Assembly: GCF_000717875.1 (NCBI RefSeq)
Contig: NZ_JOCT01000002.1
Span: 277,880-341,879 of the forward strand
Length of the DNA: 64,000 nt
DNA from: Streptomyces sp. NRRL S-455
Lineage (GTDB): Bacteria > Actinomycetota > Actinomycetes > Streptomycetales > Streptomycetaceae
Direction: 5' to 3'
Below are positions 16,023-24,144 of the stretch, one piece after another. The position numbers and the translations under genes were made by a program. The stretch's first letter is position 1, and each line of letters starts with the position of its first letter. The notes under the pieces were generated by a model that was not told the origin of the DNA, made no database searches, and saw only the letters and a program-made list of their open reading frames with translations.

Positions 16023-16439
16023 TCAGCGCGGGAAGACGACCGTCAGGAGGCGGAAGAGTTCAGCGCGCTCCTCGCCGGACAACTGGTCCAGGCCGGTCTG
16101 CGTCTGCTCCATCCGTCCACGGATCGTGTCGATCGCCTTCTGTCCCACCTCGGTGAGGGCGACGTTCTTCACGCGGCGGTCGGTGGGGCTGACCTCGCGG
16201 CGGACCAAGTCGCGCTTTTCGAGTCGGTCGATGATTCCGGTCATGTTCGACGCGTCGCAGGCGAGGGTGTGCGCGAGCGAGCGCATCGAGGCGGGCGCGC
16301 GACGCAGCACCGTGAGGGTCTTGGCCTGGCTGGAGGTAAGGCCCATGTCGGCGGCGGCTGTCGTGAAGTCGGCGTAGTGCGTGGTGACCGAATGGGCGAG
16401 CAGCTCCATGAGCTGCGCTTTGGACGGGATCGGGGCCAT
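16023..16439 (-). CDS. MarR-family transcriptional regulator
   Basis: 138 residues with a winged helix: TSSQAKTLTVLRRAPASMRSLAHTLACDASNMTGIIDRLEKRDLVRREVSPTDRRVKNVALTEVG. MarR repressors usually sense phenolic or toxic compounds and control a divergent exporter, which is present here. The start at 16439 is preferred over 16475, which would cover the divergent promoter. Confidence 0.92.
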   Translation of the reverse strand: MAPIPSKAQLMELLAHSVTTHYADFTTAAADMGLTSSQAKTLTVLRRAPASMRSLAHTLACDASNMTGIIDRLEKRDLVRREVSPTDRRVKNVALTEVGQKAIDTIRGRMEQTQTGLDQLSGEERAELFRLLTVVFPR

Positions 16440-16478
16440 GCCTCGAGAGTACCGCGAAAAGCTTGAACCTCCCAACCT

Positions 16479-16516
16479 TTGACATTGACCAAGCTCTTAT
16501 TGTTTGATGTCCTCAA
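16479..16516 (+). promoter_or_regulatory. MFS operon promoter overlapped by a probable MarR site
   Basis: TTGACA (16479-16484), an 18-base spacer and TTTGAT (16503-16508) form a plausible sigma-70-type promoter. The dyad TTGATGTCCTCAA (16504-16516) covers the -10 box, where a MarR repressor would block initiation. Motif-based inference. Confidence 0.45.
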
Positions 16517-16598
16517 GCATCGAGTACCTCAATGGTCTGACTCCTCGACCATCGATGCATCCCTCCTTCGTGCCATCCCTTCCACCGGAAAGAAGACC

Positions 16599-18107
16599 GT
16601 GAAGTCCTCTCTTGCCGCCGCGCCGAAGCGCCGCACCGGCAGCCTCAGCCTCGTCCTGGTACTGGGCCTCGCCGCCATGGTCGTGTCGATGATGCAGACC
16701 CTGGTCATCCCGATCCTCGGCATCATCCAGAACGACCTCGGCGCCACCACTGCGCAGGTCAGCTGGGTCACCACCGCCACGCTGCTGTCGGCCGCGGTCT
16801 TCACGCCGCTCCTCGGCCGCTTCGGCGACCAGCACGGCACGAAGCCGACCCTGCTCGGCGTGCTGGTGGTCATGGTCGCCGGATCCGTGCTCGCCGCGAC
16901 CACGAGCTCCATGCTGTGGCTCATCGTGGCCCGTGTGCTGCAGGGCGCCGCCACCGCGATCTTCCCGCTCGCGCTGTCCGTGCTGCGGGCCGAGGTCGAG
17001 CCCTCGCGGCTGCCCGGCGCCATGGCCCTGGTCAGCGGAACGCTCGGGTTCGGCAGCGGTCTCGCCCTGGTGAGCGCCGGACTCCTCTCTCAAGGTGCCA
17101 ACCCCGATTACCACCAGGTCTTCTGGCTCGCCGCCGCACTCGCCACCGCCGCGCTCATCGCGGTCGCGGTCGCGGTCCCCGCGCCGCGCACCCGGACAGG
17201 CGGGCGCACCGACTGGCTCGGCGCCGCCGGCCTCGCCCTGGTGCTCGTCCTGCTCCTGCTGCCCATCTCACAGGGCCACACCTGGGGCTGGACCTCGGCC
17301 CGCACGCTCGTCCTCTTCGCCGGCGCCGCCGTCATGACCGTCATCTGGGTCGTGATCGAACGCAGGGTCCACGACCCCCTGGTCGACATGAAGATGTTCG
17401 TCCACCGGCCGGTGCTGTTCACCAACATCGCCGGACTGCTCGTCGGGTTCGCCATGTTCGCTCAGTTCATCGGTGTCTCCTACCTCGTCCAGACGCCCTC
17501 CGAGATCGCCGGCTACGGCTTCGGCGCCTCGGTCCTGCGCGCCTCCGTCGTCTACCTGCTGCCCTCCGCCCTCGTCTCGCTCGTCGCCGCCCAGTTCGGA
17601 GGCATGCTGGTACGCCGCATCGGCGCACGCCTCACACTGGCCGTCGGCGCCGCCTTCGGCGTCATCGGTTTCGCCTGGCTGACCCTCGACCACGACACCA
17701 CCGCGTCGGTGATCCTGGCCGGCATGGTCGTCGGCGTCGCCATCAGCTTCGGTTACGCCGCGATGCCCGCGCTGATCGTGGCCGGCGTCCCGCACCACCA
17801 GACCGGCATCGCCAACGGCATCAACTCCATCTCCCGCTCCGCCGGCAGTGCCATCGGCAGCGCGGTCATCACCTCGCTGCTCGCCTCCCAGACGCTCGAC
17901 AACCTGCCCGCCGGAGTCCCCGCCCTGCCCGCCGAGAGCCAGTACACCCTGAGCTTCGCCCTGGCCGGTATGGCCTTCTTGCTGGTCATCGGCGTGGCCA
18001 TGGTCGGCCTGGCGATCCGCCGCAGGTCCCCCTCGTCCGCCACCGATATGTCCACCCCATCGGGCGACGCCGAGACCGCGCCCGCACGCACGGCCGTCAC
18101 GGTCTGA
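16599..18107 (+). CDS. MFS drug transporter (DHA2-type)
   Basis: About 502 residues from GTG 16599 (RBS GGAAAG). About 14 membrane spans with the MFS loop LLGRFGDQHGTKPTLLG after TM2, RVLQGAATAIFPLALS and GTLGFGSGLAL as the antiporter motif region. Proton-driven drug export is the usual role of this group. Divergence from a MarR gene fits inducible resistance. An upstream ATG at 16479 is open but lies inside the promoter, so it was not used. Confidence 0.9.
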   Translation: MKSSLAAAPKRRTGSLSLVLVLGLAAMVVSMMQTLVIPILGIIQNDLGATTAQVSWVTTATLLSAAVFTPLLGRFGDQHGTKPTLLGVLVVMVAGSVLAATTSSMLWLIVARVLQGAATAIFPLALSVLRAEVEPSRLPGAMALVSGTLGFGSGLALVSAGLLSQGANPDYHQVFWLAAALATAALIAVAVAVPAPRTRTGGRTDWLGAAGLALVLVLLLLPISQGHTWGWTSARTLVLFAGAAVMTVIWVVIERRVHDPLVDMKMFVHRPVLFTNIAGLLVGFAMFAQFIGVSYLVQTPSEIAGYGFGASVLRASVVYLLPSALVSLVAAQFGGMLVRRIGARLTLAVGAAFGVIGFAWLTLDHDTTASVILAGMVVGVAISFGYAAMPALIVAGVPHHQTGIANGINSISRSAGSAIGSAVITSLLASQTLDNLPAGVPALPAESQYTLSFALAGMAFLLVIGVAMVGLAIRRRSPSSATDMSTPSGDAETAPARTAVTV

Positions 18108-18176
18108 CCGCGCCACACGCAACAGGTCCGCGACGTTCCCTCCTCTGGTGCCGCCCGGCTTCCCCTCCAGACCGAC

Positions 18177-19550
18177 ATGACCGAACAGGACACGACTGTG
18201 ACTGACACCAAGGCAGCCTTCACCCTCGACGACACCTTCACCGCCACCGAGGCCACCGCGCTGGTGAACCGGCTGCGCGCCACCTTCCGCACCGGCCGCA
18301 CCAGGCCCCTGGCCTGGCGTCGGCAGCAGCTGACCCGCCTGCGCGAACTGCTCACCGACAACCGCGCGGCGATAGCCGACGCCCTCTACGCCGACCTCCG
18401 CAAGAACCGCGCCGAAGCCGAGGCCATGGAGATCAACAGCACGATCGTCGAGATCGACGACTACCTGGAGCACCTGGAGGAGTGGACCGCCCCGCAGCCC
18501 GCCCCCGTGACGGTGCCAGCAGTCCCCGGGAGCACCGCCCGCACCGTCTTCGACCCCCTCGGCGTCGCCCTGGTCATCTCGGCGTGGAACTACCCGGTCA
18601 ATCTGCTGCTGGTGCCCGTCGCGGGCGCGCTCGCCGCCGGCAACGCGGTCGTCATCAAGCCCGCCGACTACGCCGCCCACACCTCGGCACTGCTGGCCGA
18701 GCTGCTGCCCGCGTATCTCGACACCGACGCGACGGCGGTCGTCGAGGGCGGCGCGCCGGAGACCACCGTGCTCCTGGAGCAGCACTTCGACCACATCTTC
18801 TACACCGGCAACGGCACGGTCGGCCGCATCGTCATGACCGCCGCCGCGAAGCACCTCACCCCCGTGGTCCTCGAACTCGGCGGCAAGTCACCGGTGTTCG
18901 TGGACCGGAACACCGACATCGCCACGGTCGCGCAGCGCCTGGCGCAGACGAAGTTCGCCAACGCCGGACAGACCTGCGTCGCCCCCGACTACGTCCTGAC
19001 CGACCCGGACACCGCAACCGAACTGCAGACCGCCCTGGTCGTCGCGCTCAAGGGGCTGTTCGGTGAGGACCCCCAGATGTCCGACGCCTACGGACGGATC
19101 ATCAACGAACGGCACTTCGACCGGCTGTCCGCACTGCTGGACTCCGGCCGTACGGTCACCGGCGGGCAGACCGACCGTGCGGACACGTACATCGCCCCGA
19201 CCGTGCTGGCCGATGTCCGACCCGACGAGCCCGTGATGCGGGAGGAGATCTTCGGCCCCATTCTGCCGATCCTGACCGTGGCGGACCTGGACGAGGCGAT
19301 CACGTTCATCAACGAGCGCGACAAGCCGCTCGCCCTCTACGCCTTCACCGAGAACGACACCACCAAGCGCCGCCTCGCCGCCGAGACCTCCTCGGGCGGC
19401 CTCAACTTCGGCCTGCCGATGCACCACCTCGCCGTGCCGACCCTCCCCTTCGGCGGCGTCGGCGAAAGCGGCATGGGCAACTACCACGGCCGCTACTCCA
19501 TCGAGACCTTCAGCCACCGCAAGGCCGTCCTCGACGTCCCGCTGAGCTGA
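18177..19550 (+). CDS. Aldehyde dehydrogenase (ALDH3-like)
   Basis: 457 residues, full length for ALDH3-type enzymes. SAWNYPVNLLL, GNAVVIKPAD, LELGGKSP (catalytic Glu) and FANAGQTCVAPDYV (nucleophile Cys) are all present. It oxidises aldehydes to acids with NAD(P)+. A GTG at 18198 with AGGA upstream is an alternative start. It follows the MFS gene by 69 bases and precedes PPOX by 24, so the four genes from MFS to GtrA look like one operon. Confidence 0.92.
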   Translation: MTEQDTTVTDTKAAFTLDDTFTATEATALVNRLRATFRTGRTRPLAWRRQQLTRLRELLTDNRAAIADALYADLRKNRAEAEAMEINSTIVEIDDYLEHLEEWTAPQPAPVTVPAVPGSTARTVFDPLGVALVISAWNYPVNLLLVPVAGALAAGNAVVIKPADYAAHTSALLAELLPAYLDTDATAVVEGGAPETTVLLEQHFDHIFYTGNGTVGRIVMTAAAKHLTPVVLELGGKSPVFVDRNTDIATVAQRLAQTKFANAGQTCVAPDYVLTDPDTATELQTALVVALKGLFGEDPQMSDAYGRIINERHFDRLSALLDSGRTVTGGQTDRADTYIAPTVLADVRPDEPVMREEIFGPILPILTVADLDEAITFINERDKPLALYAFTENDTTKRRLAAETSSGGLNFGLPMHHLAVPTLPFGGVGESGMGNYHGRYSIETFSHRKAVLDVPLS

Positions 19551-19574
19551 ACCATCACGGAAGAAGGCACCCTC

Positions 19575-20027
19575 ATGCGGAACGCCGCCCACCTGACCAA
19601 CGACCTTGAACACAAGAGCAAGGAGCACGAACGCGTCATGGACGACACACTGGAGCGGCTCGGCGCCGGCAAGTACATGCTCGTCACCAGCTACCGCAAG
19701 AACGGCACCCCGGTCGCCACCCCGGTGTGGGTGGTCCGCGACGGCGACACTCTGGGCGTGCGGACCCCCGCCGACTCCTGGAAGGTCAAGCGGATCCGGG
19801 CCCGCGGCGACATCCTCGTCGGCCCCTGCGACCTGAGCGGCAACCCGACCGGCGAACAGGTCCCGGCCACCGCCGAGATCACCGACGAGGCGACCGGCGC
19901 CCGCTATCGCAAACTCATCGCCCGCAAGTACGGCATCCTCGGCCGCCTCATGATCCTCCAGAGCCGGCTGCGGGGCGCGGACAGCACGCTGGGCATCCGC
20001 GTGCGACTCACCCCCGTAGCGGGATGA
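19575..20027 (+). CDS. PPOX-class flavin/F420-type oxidoreductase
   Basis: 150 residues of split beta-barrel type: LVTSYRKNGTPVATPVWVVRDGDTLGVRTPADSWKVKRIRARGDILVGPCDLSG, as in the PPOX class TIGR-type F420-dependent enzymes of actinobacteria. These reduce quinones or other electrophiles, but the cofactor cannot be settled from sequence. The ATG at 19575 follows GGAAGAAGG. It is coupled to the next gene by an ATGA overlap. Confidence 0.88.
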   Translation: MRNAAHLTNDLEHKSKEHERVMDDTLERLGAGKYMLVTSYRKNGTPVATPVWVVRDGDTLGVRTPADSWKVKRIRARGDILVGPCDLSGNPTGEQVPATAEITDEATGARYRKLIARKYGILGRLMILQSRLRGADSTLGIRVRLTPVAG

Positions 20028-20560
20028 CGCGCCTTCAGCTCCCGCATCAGGGGCGGCTTGCGGCGGCTCCCGGCACCTTCACCGCCTTCGCCCGCTTCGT
20101 ACTCTTCGGCGGCGGAGTGGGGCTCGCCTCCAGCTTCGCCGTGGCGGCCCTCGCCTCGTGGATCTACTGGGGCCTGGCCAACGCTCTGATCACCGTGGTT
20201 TCCACGCTCCTCGCCACCGAGTTGCATGCCCGCTTCACCTTCGGCGCAGGCGGGCGCGCGACCCGGCGCCAGCATGCGCAGTCGGCCGGGTCCGCGGCGG
20301 CCGCGTATGCGGTGACCTCCGTGGCGATGCTTGTCCTGCACCAACTGGTGGCGGCACCCGGTGTGGCGCTCGAGCAGGTCGTCTACCTGTCCGCTTCCGC
20401 ACTCGCCGGTACCGCGCGGTTCGCGGTGCTGCGCCTCGTTGTCTTCGCGCGGGGCCGCTCGCAGGTCACGGTCACCGTCCGCACCACCTCTCCCCTGCAC
20501 GCGACCGCGGCCCGCGCCGCGGCATCCGCCGGGCCAGTGGTGCTGGGCCACGCCGCCTGA
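20024..20560 (+). CDS. GtrA-like small membrane protein
   Basis: 178 residues with four hydrophobic spans: FARFVLFGGGVGLASSFAVAAL, a second after WGLANALITVV, and two more around 90-140. The LANALITVVSTLLATELHARFTFG stretch is typical of GtrA-like proteins, which in other bacteria help move undecaprenyl-linked sugars. Translation is coupled to PPOX by ATGA. The role in this operon is unknown. Confidence 0.75.
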   Translation: MTRLQLPHQGRLAAAPGTFTAFARFVLFGGGVGLASSFAVAALASWIYWGLANALITVVSTLLATELHARFTFGAGGRATRRQHAQSAGSAAAAYAVTSVAMLVLHQLVAAPGVALEQVVYLSASALAGTARFAVLRLVVFARGRSQVTVTVRTTSPLHATAARAAASAGPVVLGHAA

Positions 20561-20684
20561 CCGTTGCGCCGGCGGACCGCCGCGCGGGACGGGCAGCCGA
20601 GATGTGGATTGGTTCCCCGTCACGCCCCAGCGGCGGTTCACCTAGTAGTCGATGTGCGAAGTGCTGAGTATGGCTACTCACTCA

Positions 20685-20751
20685 ACTTGTATCGAGCTGT
20701 TGACACAAGATTCCACCCCGGGGCATCTTGTACTTACCACTCGATACAAGT
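20685..20751. promoter_or_regulatory. Long inverted-repeat operator/promoter of the GntR operon
   Basis: Perfect 12-base arms ACTTGTATCGAG (20685-20696) and CTCGATACAAGT (20740-20751), 43 bases apart. TTGACA (20700-20705) lies between them with a weak -10 17-18 bases on. Distant half-sites around a promoter are typical of YtrA-type GntR repressors, and the operon encodes one. Autoregulation is inferred. Confidence 0.7.
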
Positions 20752-20825
20752 CGGTCTTGTGACAGGCGGCGTCCACTGCCGCCGGCGCAGGCCGCGCAGC
20801 CACCATCACTCACCGGGGCCTTCCT

Positions 20826-21599
20826 ATGCTCGATACCCACCAGCCCGAATCCCGCCTCCGCGCCCACACCGACCGCCACGCCCGCTGGGCCGGTCTGGCT
20901 GCCGGCGTGGTCGCCGCACCGCTATGGGCCACCATGGACATCACCAATCACGGCATCAGCAGCTTCGACGCCGGCGTGCCCTTGGTGAGCTTCGTGACCG
21001 CCTTCGGCCTGTGCGCGGTGGGCGGTGTCCTGCTCGGCGACACCCTCACCCCCCGCCCTCGGGACGCGGTACGCACCGCCGGTCTCACCCCACGCCGAGT
21101 CCGGGACCACGTGCCGCCCCGTATCACTCTCCTGCTTCTCCTCCAGTCGGTATTCCTCGTCGCGCTGGCGGGTTCGGGGGATGCCTTGGGCACCCAAGAC
21201 GCCATGAACCGGGCGATCGGGGCGTATGACGGCTGTGACGGAACCGAACCACCCGTCATCCTCTGGCCCGGCATGTTCCACGGCAGCCAGATCCTCGGTT
21301 CTCTCGCCATCGGCACGGTTGCCTGCGCCTGGGCCTTGCGTCGTGTCGCCCGCCGTGCGGGCGACGACCAGCAGCGCCGCGACCGCTCGTCGGCGATCAT
21401 CGCAGCCTGGGGGGTGCTGATCTCGGCCCAGCTGTCGCTCGTCATTCTGATGATCCACACCTACCTGACGCACAGTAACTGCGCAGGCATGATGGGCACC
21501 ATGACTTCCTTGGCGATCTACCCCCTGGGCCTCCTGTCCCTGATCACCCTGGCATGGTCCCTGTTCACCGTAGTGGCGCCCCGGACGGCCCGACGATGA
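20826..21599 (+). CDS. Integral membrane protein of the GntR operon
   Basis: 257 residues, no recognised family. Hydrophobic spans near 22-40, 50-70, 100-120, 150-172, 195-215 and 225-250 suggest six TM segments. A Cys pair-like DGCDGTEPP loop and an HSNC segment lie on predicted non-cytoplasmic loops. It overlaps the YtrA-type GntR gene by ATGA. Such regulators often control membrane transport or cell-envelope stress genes, so a role in ligand sensing or resistance is possible. Confidence 0.75.
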   Translation: MLDTHQPESRLRAHTDRHARWAGLAAGVVAAPLWATMDITNHGISSFDAGVPLVSFVTAFGLCAVGGVLLGDTLTPRPRDAVRTAGLTPRRVRDHVPPRITLLLLLQSVFLVALAGSGDALGTQDAMNRAIGAYDGCDGTEPPVILWPGMFHGSQILGSLAIGTVACAWALRRVARRAGDDQQRRDRSSAIIAAWGVLISAQLSLVILMIHTYLTHSNCAGMMGTMTSLAIYPLGLLSLITLAWSLFTVVAPRTARR

Positions 21600-21970
21600 C
21601 CGCACTCGCCGTCCGTGTCGACACCACCAGCCCGGTACCGCCGTACGAGCAGATCCGCGCCCAGCTCGCCGCACTGATTGTCCAGGGCCGACTGGCCGAG
21701 GACGAGCGTCTGCCGACCGTACGTCAGCTCGCCGCCGACCTCGGCCTGGCACCGGGCACCGTGGCCCGCGCCTACCGTGAGCTGGAGGCCGCGCAACTCA
21801 TCCGCACCCGCCGCGGGGCAGGCACCCGGGTCGCGACACCCCCGTCCGGACCGACCCGCCCCGGCCCGGACCAACTCGCCACACTGGCCCGCGACTTCAC
21901 CTCAGCCGCCCGCGCGCTGGGCGCCGACACCGAAGCCATCCTGACCGCCATCCGCGAGGCCCTGGACTGA
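21596..21970 (+). CDS. GntR-family regulator, YtrA subfamily
   Basis: 124 residues. The winged HTH is at the N-terminus: PPYEQIRAQLAALIVQGRLAEDERLPTVRQLAADLGLAPGTVARAYRELEAAQLIRTRRGAGTRVA. The short ~50-residue C-terminus without a ligand barrel is the YtrA hallmark. ATGA coupling to the membrane protein and the inverted repeat at 20685 suggest it represses its own operon. Confidence 0.92.
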   Translation: MTALAVRVDTTSPVPPYEQIRAQLAALIVQGRLAEDERLPTVRQLAADLGLAPGTVARAYRELEAAQLIRTRRGAGTRVATPPSGPTRPGPDQLATLARDFTSAARALGADTEAILTAIREALD

Positions 21971-22117
21971 CGATGGCCGGACCCGCCACCCGTGTCGACA
22001 ACACCGGATGTCTGCCCTGTCTTTCTGTTCGGGTCTTCAGCCTCCGTCCCGGTGGTTCCGGTTACGTCTGTCACGTCGACTGGTCTCGTTGCCCCGCCGC
22101 CCCTTGAGGTGGCGAGG

Positions 22118-24106
22118 TCAAGAGAGGGTCCACTTCTGGTTGGCCTGACCCTTGCACTGCCACCGGATCAGCCGGGTGCCGTTGGCGGTTGCCGCGCCAG
22201 AGGCGTCCAGGCACTTGCCGTTGAGGTCGGTGATGGTGCCGTCCGCGTGGACGGTCCACTTCTGGTTGGTGCCGCCATGGCAGTCCCAGATGACCACCTT
22301 GTCGTCCTCGCTGTCGTCTACGGCGTCGAGGCACTTGTCGCCGTAGACGACGAGTTCGCCGCGCGAGGTCTGCTGGAAAGTCTGGTTGCGTCCGCCGGAG
22401 CAGTCCCACAACTGTGGCTCGGTGCCGTTGATGTGTGTGTTCTTGTCGATGTCCACACAGCGGTGGGAAGCGGCGCCGACGAGGACCGCGCCGTCGGTGC
22501 CGGGGATGCCCTGGACGCGGAGGGCGTCGATGTCGGGGGTGCTGCCGGAAACCGCCGCGAACCTGACCGTGTTCGCCCCCTTGGCCAGATGCGCGAGCAG
22601 GGAGACGGTCCGATAGGTGGTGGCCGATCCGGTGGGCGGGAAGGCCACGACGTACTTGTACTGGCCGTTGACCTGGATGGTGGCCTTGCGGGCGGTGCTG
22701 CCGCCGTTGGCGTAGGTGATGTCGACGAGCTTGGTGCCCGCCGTGGAAGCGGTGATGTCGCTGAAGGTGGGGGCTGTGGCGGTGGTGGTGTCCTCGTAGG
22801 TGCTGCCGGAGGCCTCGGTGCCGGAAACGGTCAGCAGTACCGCGTCGTTCGCCGGGACGGAGGTGGTGTAGCTGGTCGCGAACGATCCGGCGTCGGTGCG
22901 GGTCCAGGCGTTGCGCACGGTGGCGGAGTCCGGAGTCAGGCCGAGGTCGGCCCAGCGGACGGTGATGTCCGCGGCGGAGCCGGTGCGGTTGAACAGCATG
23001 ACCGCGCGCTTGCCGGTGCCGGAGAGGACCTTCCCGTACACCTGCAGGCCCCGGGTGTCCTCGGCGACCTTGACGCCCTGCAGACCGCGCGGGTCCTGGT
23101 TGACGGCGAGAACCTCGGGGTTGGTGAGGATGTCGCGGGTCTCCGCGCTCATGGTGGCGACGTTGTTGCCGGCCAGCAGGGGGGCGCCGGCGATCGACCA
23201 CAGGCTCATGTGCAGCCGGTTGCGGGCGGCGGTCATTCCGTTCAGGCCGACCATCAGCATGTCGGGGTCGTTGTAGTACCCGGTGTGCTGGGCCGCGGGC
23301 TGCAGGGCCTCGTCGAAGTTGTAGTACATCTTGGTCAGCTGCGGGGCCTCGTCCTTCTGCAGGATGTCGACGCTGGTGCGCCACAGGTCGCCGTATCCCG
23401 GCGCCCAGTTCCACGGCAGTCCGGAGCCCCACTCGCAGAACGACAGCACCAGCTTGCGACCGGTCACCGCCGAGGCGGCCTCGTTGGCGGCGGCGATCTG
23501 CTTGTAGGTGGTCTCCTGGTCCAGGCGCTCCTCTCTGCCACCGCAGAAGTCGATCTTGACGTAGTCGAAGCCCCAGCGCTGGAAGGTCTCCAGGTCCTGT
23601 TGGTAGTGGCCCTCCATACCGGTGTTGGGCGCCTTGGGCCGCGTGGTGGGGTGGTAGTAGCCACAGCCGTTCTTGCCCGCGTCGGTGTAGATGCCTGCTT
23701 TGAGGCCCTTGCTGTGGATGTAGTCGGCGATGGCCTTCATGCCGCCGGGCCAGAGGTTCTCGTCGACGACGATGTTGCCGCTCGCGTCACGCTGACCCTG
23801 CCACCAGCCGTCGTCGAGGTTGACGTACTTGTAGCCGGCGGCGGCCATGCCGGAGGAGGCCAGGGCATCGGCCTGTTGCTTGATCACGTTGCGGTCGATG
23901 CTGCTGAAGAAGCTGTTCCACGACGCCCAGCCCATCGGCGGCGGAGTGACACCCATCTGATGGGTGCTCACGGCAGCCGGTTCGGCGGACAGGGGCGCCG
24001 AAGGCTCCGGCCGGTCGAGCGTGGCCAGGCCGACGACGGCGAGTACCGCGGCGAGCACCTGGACGGTGATGTGCCTGGTCCAACTTCGTGCGGCGCTACG
24101 GGACAT
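22118..24106 (-). CDS. Secreted GH27 alpha-galactosidase / beta-L-arabinopyranosidase with CBM35-like and CBM13 modules
   Basis: 662 residues. Signal peptide within the first ~45. The GH27 barrel (~50-400) has PPMGWASWNSF, LDDGWW, the nucleophile Asp in YVKIDFCGG, and DPDML. A beta-sandwich domain resembling CBM35/NPCBM (~430-540) follows, then a ricin-type trefoil with three QxW repeats (NQTFQ, NQKWTV, NQKWTL). Members include alpha-galactosidases and a characterised Streptomyces beta-L-arabinopyranosidase with a CBM13. The GH43 partner favours arabinogalactan side-chain removal. It is the last gene of the leftward locus, 38 bases after the SGNH gene. Confidence 0.92.
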   Translation of the reverse strand: MSRSAARSWTRHITVQVLAAVLAVVGLATLDRPEPSAPLSAEPAAVSTHQMGVTPPPMGWASWNSFFSSIDRNVIKQQADALASSGMAAAGYKYVNLDDGWWQGQRDASGNIVVDENLWPGGMKAIADYIHSKGLKAGIYTDAGKNGCGYYHPTTRPKAPNTGMEGHYQQDLETFQRWGFDYVKIDFCGGREERLDQETTYKQIAAANEAASAVTGRKLVLSFCEWGSGLPWNWAPGYGDLWRTSVDILQKDEAPQLTKMYYNFDEALQPAAQHTGYYNDPDMLMVGLNGMTAARNRLHMSLWSIAGAPLLAGNNVATMSAETRDILTNPEVLAVNQDPRGLQGVKVAEDTRGLQVYGKVLSGTGKRAVMLFNRTGSAADITVRWADLGLTPDSATVRNAWTRTDAGSFATSYTTSVPANDAVLLTVSGTEASGSTYEDTTTATAPTFSDITASTAGTKLVDITYANGGSTARKATIQVNGQYKYVVAFPPTGSATTYRTVSLLAHLAKGANTVRFAAVSGSTPDIDALRVQGIPGTDGAVLVGAASHRCVDIDKNTHINGTEPQLWDCSGGRNQTFQQTSRGELVVYGDKCLDAVDDSEDDKVVIWDCHGGTNQKWTVHADGTITDLNGKCLDASGAATANGTRLIRWQCKGQANQKWTLS

Positions 24107-24144
24107 GCGGCTCTCCAGGGGAGGAAGGGGGAAGGGAAGCTGAC

